A DNA stretch of 63,491 nt from a virus: positions 1 through 63,491 of IMG/VR virus record IMGVR_UViG_3300046005_001261; one strand, written 5' to 3'. Below, piece by piece: positions 59,539 through 63,491 of this stretch; position 1 is the first letter of the stretch; every line of letters starts with the position of its first letter. The notes beneath the pieces were generated by a model. That model did no database searches. It was not told the origin of the DNA and worked only from the letters and a program-made list of their open reading frames with translations. Both the position numbers and the translations under genes were made by a program.

Positions 59539-60069
59539 ATGGCAATAACAACTACATGTCCGTTTCCAACAAATATAAATCCACTATCTAGTAATGGGTT
59601 TAATTTTTCTATTTCAAAATTACCGGAAGTATCATTCTTTTGTCAAGAAATTAATCTTCCAGGTATGTCTTTACCTACATTTGAAGTGAACACTCCTTTA
59701 TCGGCTTTGCCATTTAGTGGGGAAATACTTTCATTTGAAGATCTAAATATACAGTTTATTATAGATCAAAATATGAGTAATTATATTGCTGTATATAATT
59801 GGATGATAGGACTTGGTTTTCCAGAAGATAATAATCAATTTACTGATTTTATTAATTTACAAGATACAGGGTATAGTAGAACAAGTAAAGAATATTCTGA
59901 TGCTACTTTGCAAATATTAGGAAGTAATAATCTACCGGTAAAAACTGTAAAGTTTATAGATATTCTACCATTGAATTTAAGTTCAATGAATTTTCTATCT
60001 ACAAATACAGATGTATCATATTTAGTTGGGAATGTAACATTTAAAATAAGTAGATACGAATTTATATAA
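59539..60069 (+). CDS. gp3: gp3, tail tube terminator / completion protein
   Basis: A 176-aa protein, the same length as T4 gp3. It carries FNFSISKLPEVSFFCQEINL, PGMSLPTFEVNTPLSALPFS, GEILSFEDLNIQFIIDQNMS and YIAVYNWMIGLGFPED, the tube-like fold used by tail terminators. In T4-like cyanophages, gp3 follows gp23 and precedes uvsY, the order seen here apart from the inserted endonuclease. It should cap the tail tube at the head-proximal end. gp19-like proteins are the main alternative. Confidence 0.75.
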   Translation: MAITTTCPFPTNINPLSSNGFNFSISKLPEVSFFCQEINLPGMSLPTFEVNTPLSALPFSGEILSFEDLNIQFIIDQNMSNYIAVYNWMIGLGFPEDNNQFTDFINLQDTGYSRTSKEYSDATLQILGSNNLPVKTVKFIDILPLNLSSMNFLSTNTDVSYLVGNVTFKISRYEFI

Positions 60070-60083
60070 TTTTTGAGGATATT

Positions 60084-60524
60084 ATGGCTACAATTGATGA
60101 ACTTTTATCAGAATGGGATGAAGACTCTACTATGGATGATAATCATATCTCGAATGAATCCATTCGAGTTCCAAAGTTGCATGCTAAGTATATAAGATAT
60201 TTAATGCAGGCAAAACTTAAAGTTACAAAATATAATAATGATTATAATGTTCTAAAAAAGACTAAGTTTAGATACTATAGAGGCGAACTTTCAAGAGAAG
60301 AATTGTCTACCTTGCAATGGGAACAATGGTTAGGTGTCAAACCTATGAAGAATGAGATGGATCAATTTCTTGATGGTGACACTGATCTTAACAATATGAA
60401 AGTTAAAATAGAATATTTACAAACTATGAGTTACCTACTTGAATCTATCCTAGGTCAAATAAAAGCTAGAGATTGGCAATTAAAAACAGTTCTAGAACAT
60501 AAAAAGTTTTTAGCTGGAAATTAA
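60084..60524 (+). CDS. uvsY: UvsY, recombination mediator
   Basis: A 146-aa protein (T4 UvsY: 137) with the UvsY helical pattern: IRVPKLHAKYIRYLMQAKLK, VLKKTKFRYYRGELSREELS, then MDQFLDGDTDLNNMKVKIEY and LESILGQIKARDWQLKTVLE, ending HKKFLAGN. It helps load UvsX recombinase on gp32-coated DNA. It lies beside the homing endonuclease and uvsW, the T4-like uvsY-uvsW pair split by the insertion. Confidence 0.88.
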   Translation: MATIDELLSEWDEDSTMDDNHISNESIRVPKLHAKYIRYLMQAKLKVTKYNNDYNVLKKTKFRYYRGELSREELSTLQWEQWLGVKPMKNEMDQFLDGDTDLNNMKVKIEYLQTMSYLLESILGQIKARDWQLKTVLEHKKFLAGN

Positions 60525-60529
60525 AAATA

Positions 60530-60537
60530 TATAAATA
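60530..60537 (+). promoter_or_regulatory. Late promoter TATAAATA for a homing endonuclease
   Basis: Perfect TATAAATA followed by AGT. The predicted start near 60543 coincides with the 5' side of the hairpin at 60541. It may also supply late transcripts of uvsW. Confidence 0.7.
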
Positions 60538-60540
60538 AGT

Positions 60541-60570
60541 ATAGGTCACGGAACTGCAATTCCTACCTAT
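60541..60570 (+). ncRNA. Homing-endonuclease leader hairpin, copy B
   Basis: Outer stem ATAGGT/ACCTAT (6 bp), CAC opposite T, inner stem GGAA/TTCC (4 bp), loop CTGCAA. Same 30-nt size and geometry as copies A and C, with paired stem changes. Confidence 0.78.
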
Positions 60571-60605
60571 TCTAAACATTCTAACAACTATTACAAGGAA
60601 CAGTT

Positions 60606-61298
60606 ATGTCCAGCGAAACTATATATCAAGAAATAATTCCAACATATCTCTATATAAAACAACATTCAATTACTGGTCTAAAATACTTTGGTAAAACAAC
60701 CAATGATCCTTATACCTATAATGGATCTGGAGTTTATTGGAATGATCATATTAAAAAGCATGGTAAAGAACATATAGTTACATTATGGGTGTCTAATCTA
60801 TTTCATGATAAATCTATTGTTGATTATGCTTTACATTTCTCAGAAGAGAACAATATTGTAGAATCCAAAGAATGGGCAAACCAAAAACCAGAAAATGGTT
60901 TAGAAGGCGGGGCAACTACTAATGGAAAAATATGGATTAATAATGGTGTAACTAATTTGTATATACATAAATATGATCTTATACCACTAGGTTATAAAAA
61001 AGGAAGATTGTGCAAATTTAATGACCCTAATTTTCAAAGGGAAATGTCTTCTAAGGTAGATAGGATTAAACAATCAAATGCTATGAAACAAAAATGGAAT
61101 GAAGGAACGTTTATTAGAGATCATTCTAAATGTGGTAAAAAAGGTGCAGATAATGTCTCAAAAAGACCTGAAGTTAGAAATAAACTGTCTATAGTCGCTA
61201 AAAATAGACCCCTGATAACGTGCCCGCATTGTACTAAAATAGGAATAACCTCTCCTGGAATGTTTAAACACCATTTTGATAATTGTAAAAATAAATGA
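60606..61298 (+). CDS. GIY-YIG-type homing endonuclease with C-terminal zinc finger
   Basis: The 230-aa protein has YLYIKQHSITGLKYFG at 14-29, GSGVYWNDHIKKHG and ENNIVESKEWANQKPENGLE, nearly the same N-terminal domain as the minus-strand enzyme at 4412. Then comes GKIWINNGVTNLYIHKYDLI with PLGYKKGRL, a segment found in homing endonucleases. The end holds a CPHC ... HHFDNC zinc-binding finger (C2HC type). It sits between uvsY and uvsW, and its stop overlaps the uvsW start by four bases. Confidence 0.87.
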   Translation: MSSETIYQEIIPTYLYIKQHSITGLKYFGKTTNDPYTYNGSGVYWNDHIKKHGKEHIVTLWVSNLFHDKSIVDYALHFSEENNIVESKEWANQKPENGLEGGATTNGKIWINNGVTNLYIHKYDLIPLGYKKGRLCKFNDPNFQREMSSKVDRIKQSNAMKQKWNEGTFIRDHSKCGKKGADNVSKRPEVRNKLSIVAKNRPLITCPHCTKIGITSPGMFKHHFDNCKNK

Positions 61299-62782
61299 TT
61301 AAAGTTGAAAAATTTAATGAATCTTATATTAGAATATTTTCTGATAAATCCATTGAACAAGAACTATCTGATTTCTTTAAATTTAGAGTTAAAGGATATC
61401 AATATATGCCAGCATATAAAGCTGGCATGTTTGATGGGTTTGTTAGACTGTATAACCTGCAAACTAAAACTCTTTATGCTGGTTTATTACAGTATGTTAA
61501 AGAATTTGCAAATAGAAATGATTATGAATTAACTATTGGCAAAGGTATAGAGAATTCAAATACATATTCTGAAAAAGATATTCAATTATTTGCAGATAGT
61601 CTTAATTTATCTGCTAGAGGTCAACCTATATCACTTAGAGATTATCAAGTAGATGCTCTTCTAAAAGCCCTTAATAGAAATAGAGTAACTCTTTTAAGTC
61701 CTACTGCTTCAGGTAAATCCGGTATTTTGTATGCTATAATGAGATGGCATCTAAATGCAAATAGAAAATTACTTCTGATAGTACCTAATACCATGCTTGT
61801 TGAACAAATGTATTCAGATTTTGCCGATTATTCAAGCGCAAATGGATTTGATGTTGAACATAATGTACAAAAACTATATTCAGGATTTACAAAGGATTTT
61901 ACTAAAAATGTTCTTATCTCTACATGGCAATCATTAATTACTATAAAACAAAAATCCTTTTATCAGCAATTTGATGTGGCTATGGTTGATGAATGTCATC
62001 TTGCTAAAGCTGCTTCTATATCTGGTATTATGGAAAAATGTGTTAATACCAAATACAGGATTGGGGCTACAGGTACTATTGACGAAAGTTCTAAAACTAA
62101 TAAACTAACACTTGAAGGATTATTTGGACCAGTATATCAGGTAACTACAACCAAAAAATTAATGGATGAAGGTTCAGTAGTTAATCTAAAAATCAAGCAA
62201 TTAATTCTTAAATATGATGAAGAAACATGTAAGATGTTTAAAGGTACTGAGTATATTAAAGAACTTGATTGGTTAGTTACAAATCCTGTCAGAAATAAAT
62301 TTATACGGAATTTAGCAATATCTACTACAGGCAATACTCTAGTACTTTTCAACTATGTACAAAAACATGGCAAAGTAATATATGAAGATATAAAAAATAA
62401 AGTACATCAAGATAGACCTGTATTTTATATTCATGGAGGAGTTGATACAAAAGATCGTGAAGAAATTAGAAATGTATGCAGTAAATATAATAATGCAATA
62501 ATAGTAGCCTCGTACGCGACTATGAGTACAGGTACTAATATGCCTTCAATAGAAAATATTATATTTGCTCATCCTTCAAAATCTAAAATAAGAAATCTTC
62601 AATCTATTGGTAGAGGTCTACGTTTAAATGATGGTAAAAATGAATGCCGGCTTTTTGATTTAGTTGATGATCTACATTGGAAGTCTTGGAAGAATACCAC
62701 GTTAACCCATGGCATAGAGAGATATAAGATATATATTACGGAGCAGTTTTTAGTTAACATAGTTGAAGTGGTGTTGAAATGA
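61295..62782 (+). CDS. uvsW: UvsW, recombination helicase
   Basis: The 495-aa SF2 helicase (T4 UvsW: 503) has an N-terminal DNA-binding domain, the Q-like LRDYQVDAL (114-122), Walker A SPTASGKS (135-142), DECH (232-235), a GATGT motif, and motif VI QSIGRGLR near the C-terminus. It unwinds and rewinds branched DNA and R-loops, switching origin to recombination replication. Its start overlaps the stop of the homing endonuclease (ATGA), so translation may be coupled. Confidence 0.93.
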   Translation: MIKVEKFNESYIRIFSDKSIEQELSDFFKFRVKGYQYMPAYKAGMFDGFVRLYNLQTKTLYAGLLQYVKEFANRNDYELTIGKGIENSNTYSEKDIQLFADSLNLSARGQPISLRDYQVDALLKALNRNRVTLLSPTASGKSGILYAIMRWHLNANRKLLLIVPNTMLVEQMYSDFADYSSANGFDVEHNVQKLYSGFTKDFTKNVLISTWQSLITIKQKSFYQQFDVAMVDECHLAKAASISGIMEKCVNTKYRIGATGTIDESSKTNKLTLEGLFGPVYQVTTTKKLMDEGSVVNLKIKQLILKYDEETCKMFKGTEYIKELDWLVTNPVRNKFIRNLAISTTGNTLVLFNYVQKHGKVIYEDIKNKVHQDRPVFYIHGGVDTKDREEIRNVCSKYNNAIIVASYATMSTGTNMPSIENIIFAHPSKSKIRNLQSIGRGLRLNDGKNECRLFDLVDDLHWKSWKNTTLTHGIERYKIYITEQFLVNIVEVVLK

Positions 62783-63141
62783 TTGAGCATGAATATATTA
62801 CCTTAAAGTTAGTTAATGGAGATAACGTCATATGTGTAAAAATAGGTGAGGATGATCATAAATTTATAATTATGTACCCTATCCAAATGAAAACCGTCAA
62901 CTTTGATTTTGAAGGTAAAAATAAAGAAGTATTAGCCGGTTCTCCTTGGTGTTCTTTTACAGATGAACAAATCTTTACAATATGGAAAGATGATGTCATA
63001 ATCATTAAACCTTTAAATGAATCTACTATTGAATACTATAAACGTCTTATAGATGTTCAAATAGGTCAATTAGTATTACCTGAAGAGGAATATGATTTAG
63101 AAACAATTAGTTTTAATCTATCTAATGAAACAATACATTAA
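62779..63141 (+). CDS. Conserved hypothetical protein after uvsW, 120 aa
   Basis: Overlaps the uvsW stop by four bases. It starts MIEHEYITLKLVNGDNVICV and has FIIMYPIQMKTVNFDFEGKN, then PWCSFTDEQIFTIWKDDVII and IKPLNESTIEYYKRLIDVQI. The strand pattern and NGD..I.V.I start recall small Sm-like (Lsm) conserved proteins in T4-like cyanophages; I cannot verify this. It is followed by the 39-bp repeat copy 2 and the gp55 promoter. Confidence 0.6.
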   Translation: MIEHEYITLKLVNGDNVICVKIGEDDHKFIIMYPIQMKTVNFDFEGKNKEVLAGSPWCSFTDEQIFTIWKDDVIIIKPLNESTIEYYKRLIDVQIGQLVLPEEEYDLETISFNLSNETIH

Positions 63142-63145
63142 CCTA

Positions 63146-63184
63146 GAAAAACCTGGTATAACCAGTATATCACAAAAGTAAACA
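63146..63184. repeat. 39-bp direct repeat, copy 2
   Basis: Identical to 20284-20322, with the CTGGTATAACCAG core. It lies between the stop of the preceding gene and the gp55 promoter. On its minus strand GTTTACT and TATACC are 16 bp apart, like a weak early promoter. Confidence 0.8.
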
Positions 63185-63216
63185 GTTGTAAACAGTAAAA
63201 TAAAAATATATTTTAA

Positions 63217-63245
63217 TGTACTTTTTATCAATCATAGGATATAAT
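63217..63245 (+). promoter_or_regulatory. Promoter for gp55
   Basis: TATAAT at 63240-63245 followed by AG is a good -10. The -35 (TGTACT, 63217-63222) is weak. It is probably an early or middle promoter, as expected for the late sigma factor. Confidence 0.5.
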
Positions 63246-63275
63246 AGTTCTATATTATAAATTGAGGGAGTAGAA

Positions 63276-63473
63276 ATGAGCAAGAAACTAAATTATATTA
63301 ATAATGAAGAATTCTTTGTAGCTATGCAAGAACGTATTGCTTTAGTTAAGGATTGTGAATCAAAGGGAATTCCCAAACCTAGAATCTCTGAATATATTGG
63401 TGGATGTATATTTAAGATTGCTACTAATTTCTCCAATCTTAGAAGCTTTAATGGATATTCATTTAAATCCCCC
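63276..63473 (+). CDS. gp55: gp55, late sigma factor (partial, cut at contig end)
   Basis: ATG at 63276 follows GGGAG. The 64 credible residues read MSKKLNYINNEEFFVAMQER, then PRISEYIGGCIFKIATNFSN and FNGYSFK. The IxEYIGxCIFKIATN block followed by FxGYxxK is the N-terminal signature of T4-like gp55, the sigma factor that reads TATAAATA promoters. The frame runs on into adapter sequence, so the last residues (from about 63468) are not reliable. The rest of the gene is outside the assembly. Confidence 0.85.
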
Positions 63474-63491
63474 AGATCGGAAGAGCACACG
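63474..63491 (+). other. Illumina adapter sequence (contamination)
   Basis: The final 18 bases read AGATCGGAAGAGCACACG, the start of the standard Illumina TruSeq read adapter. This is a library artefact, not phage DNA. The five C before it may also be junk, because the expected gp55 sequence diverges there. Any protein reading MCSSDLGD on the minus strand here is an adapter translation. Confidence 0.97.

Noticed and set aside
63293-63490. A minus-strand protein starting MCSSDLGD
   Set aside because: This start is translated Illumina adapter and the rest is antisense to gp55.

Overview
This window is a 63.5 kb piece of an AT-rich, T4-like myovirus genome (contractile-tailed dsDNA phage). The evidence is a nearly complete set of T4 virion genes recognisable from their proteins: neck gp13/14/15, terminase gp16/gp17, sheath gp18, tube gp19, portal gp20, protease gp21, scaffold gp22, capsid gp23, and baseplate gp3-6/8/25/26/27/48/51/53/54. 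UvsY, UvsW, gp59, gp32 and the start of the late sigma factor gp55 are also present. A phoH gene, DUF4815-type baseplate genes and large repetitive fibres resemble T4-like phages of aquatic bacteria (cyanophage or pelagiphage type). The host cannot be named from this sequence. The right end is not biological: the last 18 bases are Illumina adapter, so gp55 is cut at a contig end. The left end cuts a tail-fibre gene.

Layout. 1-1088 (-): N-terminal part of a tail fibre. 1215-8359 (+): early/middle region of small unknown genes, a PhoH-like ATPase, a PD-(D/E)XK exonuclease, a secreted SleB-type cell-wall hydrolase, gp59 and gp32; a GIY-YIG homing endonuclease lies here on the minus strand. 8405-13173 (-): tape-measure-like protein, gp51, gp26, gp16, gp54, an unknown conserved protein and gp4. 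13223-19474 (+): gp48, gp53, gp27 and a split gp5 whose second half carries a GH19 domain, a beta-helix and an M15-type peptidase domain. 19475-20041 (-): alanine-rich unknown. 20106-37223 (+): baseplate wedge (gp25, gp6, gp7-like, gp8, a 2231-residue protein) and a fibre. 37263-44300 (+): fibre and adhesin cluster ending with a self-cleaving S74 fibre. 44330-58553 (+): neck, packaging, tail and head genes. 58728-63473 (+): a second homing endonuclease, gp3, uvsY, a third homing endonuclease, uvsW, an unknown gene and gp55.

Control signals fall into two classes. Early sigma70-type promoters (GTTTAC, 16-17 bp, TATAATAG) precede the small-gene blocks. T4-type late promoters (TATAAATA) precede the virion genes, and the late sigma factor gp55 that should read them is encoded at the right end. 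In three places late promoters of opposite strands face or overlap each other.

The most unusual structure is a 30-nt RNA hairpin found upstream of all three homing endonuclease genes. Its two stems change sequence in every copy but always keep base pairing, around an invariant CAC-opposite-T internal loop. In two copies it sits where a late transcript should begin. Other points of interest are a perfect 39-bp intergenic repeat with a palindromic core, a gp32 without its zinc-binding cysteines, and several beta-rich modules inserted into many different virion proteins.
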